DNA of 64,000 nucleotides from Hypericum androsaemum (Eukaryota > Streptophyta > Magnoliopsida > Malpighiales > Hypericaceae), in the NCBI GenBank assembly GCA_963995505.1, contig OZ023190.1, forward strand, positions 13,386,092 to 13,450,091. The letters run 5' to 3'. Of this stretch, positions 37,201 to 48,904 are shown piece by piece. The notes beneath the pieces are model-generated. The model did no database searches, was not told where the DNA came from, and worked only from the letters and a program-made list of their open reading frames with translations. Numbering within the stretch: position 1 is the stretch's first letter; every line of letters begins with the position of its first letter. The position numbers and the translations under genes were made by a program.

Positions 37201-38222
37201 TCTATGAGAACATTACCCTCCGCATGTTCATATGTTGAAAACCAGTCCCGGATGGGACACATATGAAACGTACAAGTAGAATCAAGGACCCAGGCAGCAT
37301 CAACTTTAGACTTCCCATCAATCACAGACAAAAGGTCTCCATCATATTCTTCTTTCTGAGTGGTGATGGCAACACTAGCACTGCCGCTATCAGAACTTTC
37401 TCCTTTCGGAGTACTGGACTTTTTGCCCTTCTTCTTGTTCTTCAACTCCAGATAGAACTATTTAATATGCCCAACCTTATGACAATTGAAACAAGTCTTA
37501 TCCTTGTGCCTTGACCTTGATTTGCTTCTGCTCTTCTTCCTCGAACCAGACTTAGCATTCCTCTCCTCAGACCTCCCTCTCACGACCAAGCCAGTCCCTT
37601 GGCTATTTTCAAAGGAACTCACAGTGTGCTTATCAATTCTCTCTTTTTCCAAGAGCGAATTATGAACATCATCCCAACTCAGAGTATCATGGCTGAACAA
37701 CAAAGTATCTCTGAATTGCTGATAAGAAGCAGGCAACGAGTACAATAATAATAAAGCAAGATCTTCATCATCATATTTCACATCCAGAGTTCTAAGATCA
37801 GCCACTATATCCTTAAATTCATTAAGGTAGTCGTGAGCAGACTTATCTTCTTCCATCCGGATAGAAAATAGTCGTTGCTTCAAGCACAGTTTGTTGATCA
37901 AACTCTTTGGCATGCACAACTTTTTAAGCTTTGCCCATAATGAGGAAGCTATTGTCTCCTTCAACACGTCCCGTAAAATATCATCTGACAGATGCAACTG
38001 GATCTGACTCACAGCCTTACGGTTCTTTGACGCCTTCATCGCAGCATCCCAACTCAAAGGCATCGACTTCTCATCAAGTAGAGTCTCATCCAGCTCTAAA
38101 TATGTCAGAATAGCGCGCATCTTGACCTGCCACAAAGAAAAATTAGTTTTCCTCGTCAACTGAGGAATCTCGTACTTCATCGAAGTCATCCTGAAACTAC
38201 TCGAACCAAGAAATCTGCTCAA
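34232..38222 (-). pseudogene. copia element 2 Gag-Pol pseudogene
   Basis: In sense order: Gag at 38222-37458, ending with a stop inside the zinc knuckle (CFNCHKVGHIK, then stop); protease at 37445-36813 with the active site as DSTC (DSGC or DSAC is usual); integrase and the first part of reverse transcriptase at 36605-35259 (TDNGLEF, QQNGVAERMNRTL, then LNGELEEQIYMAQPEGF); a stop after the LYGLK motif; the RT core with YVDDMLIG at 35234-34977; and RNase H at 34903-34598 and 34576-34232 ([31 protein letters not shown]). At least five in-frame stops separate these pieces, so it cannot make a full polyprotein. It belongs to a different copia lineage from element 1. Confidence 0.93.
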
Positions 38223-38714
38223 AACAGGTTAGAAAATCAAAATCAGCCAAAACAGTTGACTTTTGGTCAACCAGTCAAACTGTTGACTAGTCAAAATGTT
38301 GACCAAGTCAACTCGGGAATTTTTTTTAACCCAAACTTCCCTCTTTCTCTCTCCCCATTTTTCTCCTTCCGCAGTTTCTTTTCCTCTCTTGTCGGCGGCC
38401 GGACGGGACTACGGCGAGCAGCAGCGGCGACGAACGGGCGGCAGGGGCGGCAGCAGCGGGCGGCAGGGGCGGCAGTGGGCGGCTCTCTTTCCTTCTCCTT
38501 GGCGAGCTTCTCTTCTCTTCTCCTCGACGACGGATGGCCAACAGACGGAGCGGCTGAGCTTCTCCCAGCGAGGTGACGGTGGGGCAGTCAGACGCGGGCG
38601 GCGGCGGCTCCAAGGGTTTCAAAACTCTAAATTCTGTTTTTTCCCAAATCGGTTACTGTTCACTTTTTGTGTGTGTCAAATACTCGTATACTCAGATCCG
38701 GCTCTGATATCAAT

Positions 38715-38984
38715 TATTAAGAAATAAGATTGAAAATGAGTAAAACACGAGACACAAGAAATACGTGAAAACCCCAAGACGGGGAGAAAACTACGGGCAA
38801 AGGAGAGTCGTCCACTATGTGAGTCCAATCGGTTACAAGGCCTCCGTGAGGGTTCTCTCTACCTCACAACTCTCAACTACTACACAAAAGACCTAGGCAT
38901 AGGCCAATATATATAGGAGATTGTATCCCTACTCTAAATAGGAATAGAGTACTAATTTGCTAGAATTTGAAACAAACCCTAACA
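38715..38984 (-). repeat. 5' LTR of copia element 2
   Basis: 270 bp. The first bases are TATTAAG instead of TGTTGAG, so the terminal TG has mutated. The end CCCTAACA is intact. Several substitutions against the other LTR show an old insertion. Confidence 0.9.
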
Positions 38985-39484
38985 GAAACCCTTATTGGAT
39001 CTTCTCGATATCCTCACATATACCCGCAGGGATCTTTGTGGATTGCATCGTGTACATGGGGAGAGCGAAAAGGATAACCTGATTAAGAGTCATTCTCCCC
39101 GCAAAGGTAAGCTTCTCGACACACCATCCTTGGAGTCTGGATTGGACTTTCTCCACTATAAAAGCATAGATATTTTTGGTGATGCGATCATGCAGGAGCG
39201 GCATCCTAAGATAGCGTCCAAGATTATTGGTAAGGGAGACCCCGAGTGATTTTTCCAATTCCTTCGCAAACGACTGGAAAATATTTTTCGACACATAACT
39301 TTGTCTTCACTTTGTTCATCTTTTGACCTGAAACCAAACAAAAGTGATTAATGACTCCATTAATAATAACGGCTTGATCAATTGAAGCTTCAGTAAACAA
39401 GAGAAGATCATCGGCGAAAAGTAGATGGGATAACATAGGCCTATTTCGCGAGAAGATCCAACAAAATGGCTGTTTAAATCTCAA
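38985..39484 (-). pseudogene. LINE reverse transcriptase fragment, 5' portion
   Basis: Two overlapping minus-strand frames encode plant L1-type reverse transcriptase: LSHLLFADDLLLFTEA (catalytic FADD) in 39484-39224, then after a frameshift SLGVSLTNNLGRYLRMPLLH and FIVEKVQSRLQGW in 39294-38992. The last codons (CEDIEKIQ, then a stop) run into the copia insertion point and resume at 33879. Upstream domains are absent, so this is a truncated copy. Confidence 0.88.
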
Positions 39485-40592
39485 GAGTTTAGGAGTTTTA
39501 GAATATTAACTCCATTTGTGATGCACTTGTATATAATCTAGAAAAACTTCTTCACCAATTTATCTAAATGTATTTCGTTCTTAATGAACAATATTCGGAG
39601 CAAGACCACTAGCTATTGCCATACACTACACTGTCTTCGGTCCCCATCCCTGAGCTCAGGATGTAATTAATTGATAAACGAGATGCTTTCTTGATCCACA
39701 CACAAGTATAACTAGGATTTTGGTACATTTTATCACCACGTCCTCCAACATCGTAAGCACAACGCAAACGTTACCTATTTATCCCATTGTAAGCAGAGAT
39801 ACTATAGTATATGCTTTGGCTAATTCGCCTCCTAATTCCATATAATATTTCAGCATTAAACTCAAAGCTATGTATAGCCTTACCAGCTATATAATCCATT
39901 ATCTATCTGACAAAATTTGTCCAATCTACAAAATGAAAGAAACCTTAATTCTTAAAACAAAATTTTGGTTGATTCAATAATTATTCGGGTATGAGGTAAT
40001 TTTCACCGACCATTGAACAAGGCAAACAAATTTTCAAACGAGTCGTCCATTTCCAAATCCCACCATCAATAATAAGCTATATCAACTTTTTTTTTTCAAA
40101 ATCGATTTAATTTAATGATACACCTAAACAATACCAATGTTTCCAAAACCTCGGTCCGACCGGCTGTCCAATTGGTCGAGCCGCTACCCGAGGTCAGTCT
40201 CGAGTCAATTTTTGAATAAAACCGGAGAGCGATTTGACTGTTCAAATTTCAATTTGACCACCTAATCAGACACTCCTGAAAGACCCAGTTCGCTGGATCA
40301 TGAAAAATTAATGTTTAATTTTTCATATTATTTGATTTAGTTTAGAATCAACACTACCACTTCCACACTCGAAATATGTACATCATCTTTGGATTACACA
40401 AACTTGTCTTTTTAATAATTCTTGATAATATGTCAACTAAGTCAAGTAAATTTGACTAATTTTTCAAACAAGAAAACTCGATCTTCGTGTACTTTGAAAC
40501 TTGGTTAAATTAAAGTTTGATGACTTTATTTGAATAAATTGAATAACAAAGTTAATAAATATTTGAACTTATTTCATATCTTATTATTTTTA
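39485..40592. other. AT-rich intergenic sequence with possible old MITE
   Basis: No gene. At 40135-40270 a GGTCCGACCGG / CCGGAGAGCGATTT segment resembles, in inverted orientation, sequence near 49800-49860 beyond the Mutator-like element. This suggests that the element landed in an older inverted-repeat element. Otherwise unremarkable. Confidence 0.35.
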
Positions 40593-41444
40593 GGGAAAAT
40601 TACTCTCACGTCCCTGACCTTTGGTCACCCTCCTCCTAGGGTCCCTGACTTTTGAAAAATAATTTTTCCGTCCCTAAGTTTTGATGATAATAGACTTTCG
40701 GGTCCCTAAAGCTTGAATATTCTTTTTTCTCCGGCGAACTCCCACTTGAAATGACCAAAATACCCATCCCACTTAAAAAACAAAAAAAGTATGGAGTTTC
40801 TAGGTGTTAAAACAATATGGAGTTTTTTTAACCATAAACTAAAAATTCCGAAACCTAATTCCATTCTTCCCCGAGATCCCCAAATCAGAGAAACTAGATG
40901 AACCCTAATTGAGGGGTTCCTCACCAACCTCTCTATTAATTGTGCGACCGGCCAATTTGTTCCACGATCTATGATGGAGAATCGAGGCCATGGGTCATGA
41001 CTGGTAAAACCAAAATCTTCCCTAGAAGTTCTCCAGGAGAAAGAAGATCCTTCCATGATGAATTTCTTGGATGAATTTCTTGTCTCGCCAAGCACCATCC
41101 TCGCCAAGCTCCATCCTCGCCAAGCATCGTCGTCGCCAATCACCATCCTCAACAAGAACCGTCATCGCAAAAGTTCCTCGCCAAGCACCGTCGCCGCCCT
41201 CATCCTCAATTCTATGCTCCAATCCACCGTCGTTTGGAGCCGGGACGGACTCACCCTCCTTCGCACTCTACACTGCTTTGAAATGTCCCTTTCTCTTGTC
41301 GCCGATGATGTGGGTGCTTGTTTCTCTAAATTGATTCAGGATTTTTATTTGTTTCTTAAGTTCGTTTCTACCCATATGTTGATTGAAGTTTTAGAAGTTT
41401 TTAATTGTTGAAGAGGCATGAATGAAGAAGACGATGTTGGAGGT

Positions 41445-43084
41445 TGACGTACGCAAAATTGACAAGCAATTTAACGCACAAACAAATAGTATAGTGTATA
41501 AGTAAGGTTCTTGAACTGAGAGAGATATAACATGAAAATTGAAACAATCAATCGTATGTAGCCAAATTGAAACAAGTTCGTAAAGTAAAGAATGATATGA
41601 GGTTGCAAGACAATAAGTAAATTAAGAAATGTAGAAAGACGGTTTGTACTTAATGAAATAAAGAGAGCACGATGCTTTTATGGACTACCTATCTATGTCA
41701 AGATCATGGTTATTTATGAAGTTCTAACTAGTACCCGGAGTGTTCTAGTGCATCCTCCTAACGCTTTCGCTCATTAGGCCGATAAAACTAAGCTAGAATA
41801 GTTCACGAATACCAACTAACGCTTTCGCTCATTAATTAGATCGTGAACTAAGCTAAACTCAATTATAAAGTTAACTCCTCGTGGGTTATCCCTTAGTATC
41901 AAGATGTCTCATTAATACCTAAGAATATGTCAATTGATCCTTCCGTTGAATTTAATGCCTTTCGGTCCACTATCATCAACTAACATCATAATCTAAGTGA
42001 TCAAGTTAGATTAAGCATTACGATCATCAATTGACAACTACTACGAAAGATGATCAAACCATAACCCAACATAGATAAGTAATCACATAATTAAAGCATC
42101 GTACTCACAAGAAAAACTACTCACAAGTCATGTTCATACAAGAAGAAAATTTATACAAGAAAATGATAGAAAATAACATTAAAGATAGAGATAGAGAATG
42201 CTCAAGATGTGGTCAAGAGCTTCCTCAAGCATCCTTCTTCAAGCTTCCTTCTAGCATTCCTCCAATGGTGCTCCTCCTTGGTATTCCTCACAACTCTCAA
42301 TCTCCAACTCTATTCTTCAAAAACTAGATATATGTCTATTATGTCCATGTTTCTACATCCATCCTCTATTTATAGAAGTTGAGATGAGAGCTTTCCTTCC
42401 TCTTTTGAGTTGGAAAGCTCTCTTTTGAGTTGGAAAGCTCATCTTTCCACCTAAGGATACCAATGGAGAACATGCCACACATGCCAAGGGAAATCATTAC
42501 ACAAAATATGCTACACATGCCACACATCTCATGTGCAGTTCCAGCAAATGAAAGTGCTAAACAAATTCGAAATGGGCCCACAATTATTCCTCAAATTCGG
42601 AAGCCAGAAATCTGGAATTTCATCACAGATTCGGAGCTTGACTTTGGGACCATTTTTCGGACATCTTTGACTCATAATTTGAGGATGACCTTTGAAGCAA
42701 AGTTGTAGCCACGGATGTCTTCTTTCCACAGCCACTTTATTTGACTCCATCGGACTTCGGATGAGCTACTTATCGTCATTTTAGTCCTTCAAGGTCAGTC
42801 TGGAATTGAAGACCGGCGGCCGCTGGAATTGGAGACCGGATTTCGGATGAGCTACTTATCTTCATAAGTCAGCTCCTCGCTTTTCTTCATCTCATCCTAG
42901 CTCCACTTATCCATGAACCGCTCCAAGTACCTGCCAAAATACACGACAAACAGTAGAAGTCCAATCGAGACTCAAAAACATAAAACAAACAAAAGACTCA
43001 ATAGGACAAGACCAAAACGGATCAAAACATGATTAAATATGATCAAATCATACAACAAACACATGAGTGTTTACACACTCATCA
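41445..43084 (-). repeat. 3' LTR of the TR-GAG element
   Basis: 1640 bp. Small ORFs inside recur identically in the other LTR and are not genes. Contains an internal 20-bp tandem duplication CTCTTTTGAGTTGGAAAG at about 42399-42440. Confidence 0.95.
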
Positions 43085-44802
43085 CACTCCCACACTTGAA
43101 TCATTGCTTGTCCTCAAGCAAACTCAACCATGGGATACTAAACAACATCACAAGAGAAATTAAAATGCAATAAGGAAAAGACTTGGCATGATTAATTCAA
43201 AATTGAACTCCCCTCAAAATATCAAACTCACATCAAAAGATCACCCTACAACCTAGCTAGTTCATTAACCAAAACACAAAAAGTAAGAACCGGTAGACAC
43301 CTCACCTCTAGATTATTTAACCAAGTTTTAACACTATGTATAATACACTAGAAGGTTGACCACTCAGAGGTTCGGAAATTTTTCGCTCGCAATTTATAAG
43401 TGGTTAACTTCCTATCTCTCACGTACATGGTCGATTTTTTTCAAAGTATCCGACGTCCTACTCAACAATGTCTCAAAGTCGTGAGATTGCTTGTGATCAG
43501 GGGGACTTTCATTCGGGTTGTAATGGGGCTGAGGTACAGGTGAGATAAAATATCTGGATAGTAGTTAAACCATCCAATCCGAGGACATTGTACAAATGCA
43601 AACTAGTCACTCGTCTATTCTAAACATCCTCACCATAAACAATTCAATCACACTCCCCAATTCACCCATTTCCTAAGACCGTGTAGATCGAGTCATGCCA
43701 TCTTATTCATGCCTTATTCCATTTTTACTTCTCTTTTTCACCACTTTTCATTTCTTTTCTTCTTCTTTTTTTTCTTTTTTTTTTCAAACTTGACATTTAC
43801 TTGGCAACAACTCAATTTTTTCCTTTTCGAATAGCCTCTCAATTATCCAAATCACAAACAGATTAAACCCATATCAACACCAAGTTTCCAACTAATCCCA
43901 ATACATATTATCCCCAACCTATGCGTCCACGGATCAAATGACCAAAGGTCGGGAGGATAGTAGGTATAAGACTTAAAGCTGGCTTACATATAATATGATC
44001 AAAGAATGGCTAGGCTCAATGGGTTAAAGCAAAGGATTCAATGGATTTTTATCTCTACAGCTCTGGGCTTAATGTCAAAGAAATTTGCCCCCGTCATCCC
44101 ACTAACGCACACACAACCAAGACTCTGTTAAGTACTAGTAGGATACCTCAATCAACCGGACTCAAGTAGGAACCTCATGAATGTATAGAGACCGTTGTCT
44201 CCACCTTCGGCTCAAAGTTCCTCACAAGGTTTATTCGTCAACCCTCTAGGCAAGTATACATAGTGAGATCACTAGTTTAAGCAACCGAGGGTAAGGTTTC
44301 TACAAGTTTCTAATCTTAGTGCTCGAGTTCAATCCCTAACTAGGTATGTGGCAATCTTCTAACATAAGTTTAATAATTTTGAGGGGGGTCAAATTTTGAA
44401 AAAAATCATGCTATACTCATCAAATCATTCCTACGTGGAACCTCTCACCCCCACACTTAAATGACACATTGTCCTCAATGTGGGGGAAAGACACCAACAA
44501 CATCACAAAATGCAATCATAAACATCACGAGGCACAGAGCAGACACATAACAGAAGTGAGCAGAGGAGAGGAGTTGTACTGCCCTGTCAATCGCGAGAAG
44601 GAGGTGGTGGGGAAGGTCGGTGGTGTTATAGACTGGCGAGCTCCATTTGAAACTTAGTTTTCCTCTTCTCTAAACCTCATGCTAAGACCATTAAATACTA
44701 AATCAACATAATGATACTGAAGCAAACACAAAATAAAGAAAAATTAACTACTAAACGTGCTAATTTAGAGTCGGTAGCTTGACTTTATTACTCCCTTTGG
44801 CA
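43085..44802 (-). other. non-coding 3' internal region of the TR-GAG element
   Basis: About 1.7 kb between the Gag-protease stop and the 3' LTR with no domain in any frame. It contains a T/C-rich tract on the plus strand at 43720-43790. Here an autonomous gypsy element would carry RT, RNase H and integrase. Confidence 0.8.
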
Positions 44803-47148
44803 TTACGGTGGACGGAGGTTCCTATCAGTTACTTGAAACTCTATTTCATCTGGGCCTATGCGGAGAAGTAGCTTGCCATTGTGAACATCCACTATTGCAT
44901 GACAAGTGTTGAGGAATGGACGTCCCAGAATCAGTGGGTAACTTTCATTAGTAGCATAGTCCAGCACCACAAAATCTACAGGTATGGGCGACTTGTCGAC
45001 CATGATTATCACATCTTCTATAATCCCGAGAGGTTTCTTCATAGTTTGATCAGCTAGCTGAAGCCTGAAAGGTGTTGGTTTGACATCCCCTAATTTGAGT
45101 TTCCTGAAAGTAGCCAAAGGCATAAGATTAATATTGGCACCCAAATCACATAAGCAATGCGGAAACTGAACACTGTTAATAGTGCAAGGAATCGTGAAAC
45201 TCCCTGGATCTTTTAGTTTTGGTGGCATGTCATTTTCTACCAAAGGGGTCGTCTTGCCATCATTCCGCCTCTTCTTCCTTGTGATGATTTCCTTCAGAAA
45301 TTCAGCATATTGTGGCTTTTTTTCTAACATCTCCAAGAAAGAGACATGGCTTTGAATGTCTTCCATTGTCATTATAAATTCAAGGGCCTCTTCATCGATC
45401 ACTGCTTCATTCTTGACTTGTTGAGGTGATGGTGGAGGAACATAAGAATTCTTTTTTTCACTGATATAGGCTAGTTGCTCCTTCTTTTCAGTAACTACCT
45501 CCTTCTCTATGGCTGGCTTGATCGGTTCGGAATGCTCTTTTGGAGAGGACTTATTCTCAAGTGAAGGCTTTCTCCAGAGTCTTTGAGGGAATGGAGGTGG
45601 AGGGACATAAGGTGGTGGAGGAATATATGGTTCATCATCCTCGTCCACACTCATTAATGTGATGGCCATCACTTGTCCTCGCGGGTTGGACTCCGTGTTG
45701 CTGGGTAGAGAACCTATTTGCCTTTGAGTGTTTGCTGCAGCCAAATTTCCAAGTTCAATTTCCATCTTCTTGAGTTGCGTGGCCTGCCCCTTTAGATATG
45801 TCTCAAATTCTTTTTGACGCTCCTCACAACGATCCATCCGTTGTACAGTTATAGATTGTTGTTGAATAGACTGCTGGATTACTCCGACTAATTGGTCAAT
45901 CTTTGAGAAGATGTTGACTTGGTTCCCTACCAATTGGTCGATCTTTTCTCCCATTGTTTTGACTTGATCTCCCAAGTATGGCTTTTTGGGTTCTTGTTGG
46001 GTGTCGGTGTTGTATGGCTGCTTTCCAAATCGAGAGAAATTTGGTTGACTTTGGTTGGAGTAACCTAACCCTCCTGGTTGTCTATCAGTGACAGCTTGAA
46101 TTTCTTCCAATACTGGACAGTTGTTGGTGGGATGCTTTTCTTTGCAAAGTTCACAAACATCTTGTACCGCAGCTATCTTTTCCTTTCTTTTAGCCAGGTC
46201 TTCAAATCTTCTGGTAAGGGCCTCCAGCCTGGCTTCGAGCTTGGTGTTGCTATCCACTTCCAGTATTCCTCGGGTTGCTCCTCTGTGTGGTATTCTGGCA
46301 CGCTCCTTTGGCCACATGCCATTGACTTCTGCCATCTCCTCCATCAAACGAGTGGCTTCGTCAGCAGTATTTCTTAAGAACACCCCTTGAGATGAGGCAT
46401 CAATATGATCACGAGATGGGCCATCTAACCCATTGTAGAAGATCTTCATGAGGTTCTCCTGTGATATGCCATGTTGAGGGAAAGCTCCTTGGAGATCTGT
46501 GAATCTCTCCCAAGCTTCATAGATGCTCTCCCCATCTCTTTGGACAAAGGTGTTGATTTCTTGCAAGAGTTTGGCCGACTTGGCCATGGAGAAGAACTTT
46601 CGCAGGAAAGCATGGGCTAAGTCTGTCCAACTCCTTATTGTCTCTCCTTTCAACTTGTTGTACCATACACGAGCTCGATCCTTTAGAGAGAAGTGAAAGA
46701 GACGTAGCTTCAAGACGTCATCATCTATTCCGTGAAATTTCATGATATTGCATATATCCTCGAATCGAGAAAGATGGTCTTGAGGATCTTCACTCGGTAA
46801 TCCATAAAACTGGACAGAATTTTGCAGTAATCCCACAATGGCTGCTGGGATCTGGAATGAGTGGGCTCCTATCGGTGGTTGTTGCAACCCATTAGGATTC
46901 CCATTCCATGTAGGAACAGATGATTCCAGCAGGGTCCTTCTTCGTGGCGCACCTGCAAGGGCTTGGGTTGCTTCCAAAGTAGCGTCATAAAGAGCTTGGG
47001 TCGCCTCGTCATTATCATCCTGATTTTGTGCCATGGATCTGGATTGGTCTCTCCTTTCACGCCTAATTCTCCTTTCGAGTATTTTGATGTCAATCTCAGG
47101 TAAGGCGTTTGTGTCAGGGCCAAGTCCTGCACTCCGGGTTCTTGGCAT
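44803..47148 (-). CDS. retrotransposon Gag-aspartic protease protein (gypsy type)
   Basis: A 781-codon uninterrupted frame. A retrotransposon Gag domain lies at about 110-250 (DHLSRFEDICN, LKDRARVWYNKL, FLRKFFSMAKS, YEAWERFTDL), then a CCHC-like knuckle near 340 (CELCKEKHPTNNCP), a charged and Pro-rich linker (PYIPPPPYVPPPP) and a C-terminal retropepsin-like domain. That domain carries CDLGANINLMP with catalytic Asp668 and the flap-end YPLILGRPFLNTC. The organisation resembles the N-terminal part of Athila/Tat-type gypsy polyproteins. It ends with a normal stop before any RT motif. Intact coding plus near-identical LTRs imply recent selection or recent mobilisation in trans. Confidence 0.93.
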   Translation of the reverse strand: MPRTRSAGLGPDTNALPEIDIKILERRIRRERRDQSRSMAQNQDDNDEATQALYDATLEATQALAGAPRRRTLLESSVPTWNGNPNGLQQPPIGAHSFQIPAAIVGLLQNSVQFYGLPSEDPQDHLSRFEDICNIMKFHGIDDDVLKLRLFHFSLKDRARVWYNKLKGETIRSWTDLAHAFLRKFFSMAKSAKLLQEINTFVQRDGESIYEAWERFTDLQGAFPQHGISQENLMKIFYNGLDGPSRDHIDASSQGVFLRNTADEATRLMEEMAEVNGMWPKERARIPHRGATRGILEVDSNTKLEARLEALTRRFEDLAKRKEKIAAVQDVCELCKEKHPTNNCPVLEEIQAVTDRQPGGLGYSNQSQPNFSRFGKQPYNTDTQQEPKKPYLGDQVKTMGEKIDQLVGNQVNIFSKIDQLVGVIQQSIQQQSITVQRMDRCEERQKEFETYLKGQATQLKKMEIELGNLAAANTQRQIGSLPSNTESNPRGQVMAITLMSVDEDDEPYIPPPPYVPPPPFPQRLWRKPSLENKSSPKEHSEPIKPAIEKEVVTEKKEQLAYISEKKNSYVPPPSPQQVKNEAVIDEEALEFIMTMEDIQSHVSFLEMLEKKPQYAEFLKEIITRKKRRNDGKTTPLVENDMPPKLKDPGSFTIPCTINSVQFPHCLCDLGANINLMPLATFRKLKLGDVKPTPFRLQLADQTMKKPLGIIEDVIIMVDKSPIPVDFVVLDYATNESYPLILGRPFLNTCHAIVDVHNGKLLLRIGPDEIEFQVTDRNLRPP

Positions 47149-47264
47149 GCACTAAAGAGACTCGCAAAAGCGAGTGCACAAAATCAGCAAATATGCTGTA
47201 CACAAAACCAATTACTTTTGGTTTTATGTCCTAAAATCTTAGTTCCGTGTCGACGGCGCCAATT

Positions 47265-48904
47265 TGACGTACGCAAAATTGACAAGCAATTTAACGCACA
47301 AACAAATAGTATAGTGTATAAGTAAGGTTCTTGAACTGAGAGAGATAGAACATGAAAATTGAAACAATCAATCGTATGTAGCCAAATTGAAACAAGTTCG
47401 TAAAGTAAAGAATGATATGAGGTTGCAAGACAATAAGTAAATTAAGAAATGTAGAAAGACGGTTTGTACTTAATGAAATAAAGAGAGCACGATGCTTTTA
47501 TGGACTACCTATCTATGTCAAGATCATGGTTATTTATGAAGTTCTAACTAGTACCCGGAGTGTTCTAGTGCATCCTCCTAACGCTTTCGCTCATTAGGCC
47601 GATAAAACTAAGCTAGAATAGTTCACGAATACCAACTAACGCTTTCGCTCATTAATTAGATCGTGAACTAAGCTAAACTCAATTATAAAGTTAACTCCTC
47701 GTGGGTTATCCCTTAGTATCAAGATGTCTCATTAATACCTAAGAATATGTCAATTGATCCTTCCGTTGAATTTAATGCCTTTCGGTCCACTATCATCAAC
47801 TAACATCATAATCTAAGTGATCAAGTTAGATTAAGCATTACGATCATCAATTGACAACTACTACGAAAGATGATCAAACCATAACCCAACATAGATAAGT
47901 AATCACATAATTAAAGCATCGTATTCACAAGAAAAACTACTCACAAGTCATGTTCATACAAGAAGAAAATTTATACAAGAAAATGATAGAAAATAACATT
48001 AAAGATAGAGATAGAGAATGCTCAAGATGTGGTCAAGAGCTTCCTCAAGCATCCTTCTTCAAGCTTCCTTCTAGCATTCCTCCAATGGTGCTCCTCCTTG
48101 GTATTCCTCACAACTCTCAATCTCCAACTCTATTCTTCAAAAACTAGATATATGTCTATTATGTCCATGTTTCTACATCCATCCTCTATTTATAGAAGTT
48201 GAGATGAGAGCTTTCCTTCCTCTTTTGAGTTGGAAAGCTCTCTTTTGAGTTGGAAAGCTCATCTTTCCACCTAAGGATACCAATGGAGAACATGCCACAC
48301 ATGCCAAGGGAAATCATTACACAAAACATGCTACACATGCCGCACATCTCATGTGCAGTTCCAGCAAATGAAAGTGCTAAACAAATTCGAAATGGGCCCA
48401 CAATTATTCCTCAAATTCGGAAGCCAGAAATCTGGAATTTCATCACAGATTCGGAGCTTGACTTTGGGACCATTTTTCGGACATCTTTGACTCATAATTT
48501 GAGGATGACCTTTGAAGAAAAGTTGTAGCCACGGATGTCTTCTTTCCACAGCCACTTTATTTGACTCCATCGGACTTCGGATGAGCTACTTATCGTCATT
48601 TTAGTCCTTCAAGGTCAGTCTGGAATTGAAGACCGGCGGCCGCTGGAATTGGAGACCGGATTTCGGATGAGCTACTTATCTTCATAAGTCAGCTCCTCGC
48701 TTTTCTTCATCTCATCCTAGCTCCACTTATCCATGAACCGCTCCAAGTACCTGCCAAAATACACGACAAACAGTAGAAGTCCAATCGAGACTCAAAAACA
48801 TAAAACAAACAAAAGACTCAATAGGACAAGACCAAAACGGATCAAAACATGATTAAATATGATCAAATCATACAACAAACACATGAGTGTTTACACACTC
48901 ATCA
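47265..48904 (-). repeat. 5' LTR of the TR-GAG element
   Basis: 1640 bp, exact partner of 41445-43084. The five differences lie at plus-strand positions 47348, 47924, 48327, 48342 and 48518 of this copy. Confidence 0.95.

Larger units (their letters stand above)
33880..38984 (-). mobile_element. decayed Ty1-copia element 2, inserted in a LINE
   Basis: Two 270-bp LTRs (33880-34149 and 38715-38984) bound a copia element transcribed on the minus strand. The flanks GGAAC (33875-33879) and GAAAC (38985-38989) are a target-site duplication with one mismatch. The sense sequence after the 5' LTR contains GATATCAGAGCC, the usual initiator-Met primer-binding site, and a polypurine stretch AAGGTGGAGATT precedes the 3' LTR. 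The 5' leader (38223-38714) is unusual in being GC-rich with GGCAGCAGCGG repeats. The coding region carries several stops. Confidence 0.93.

Noticed and set aside
38256..38727. 106- and 143-codon frames in the copia 2 leader
   Set aside because: Arise from GC-rich GGCAGCAGCGG repeats between the LTR and Gag; no homology seen.
42130..42750. Small frames repeated identically at 47950-48570
   Set aside because: They are duplicated because they lie in the two TR-GAG LTRs; no protein features.
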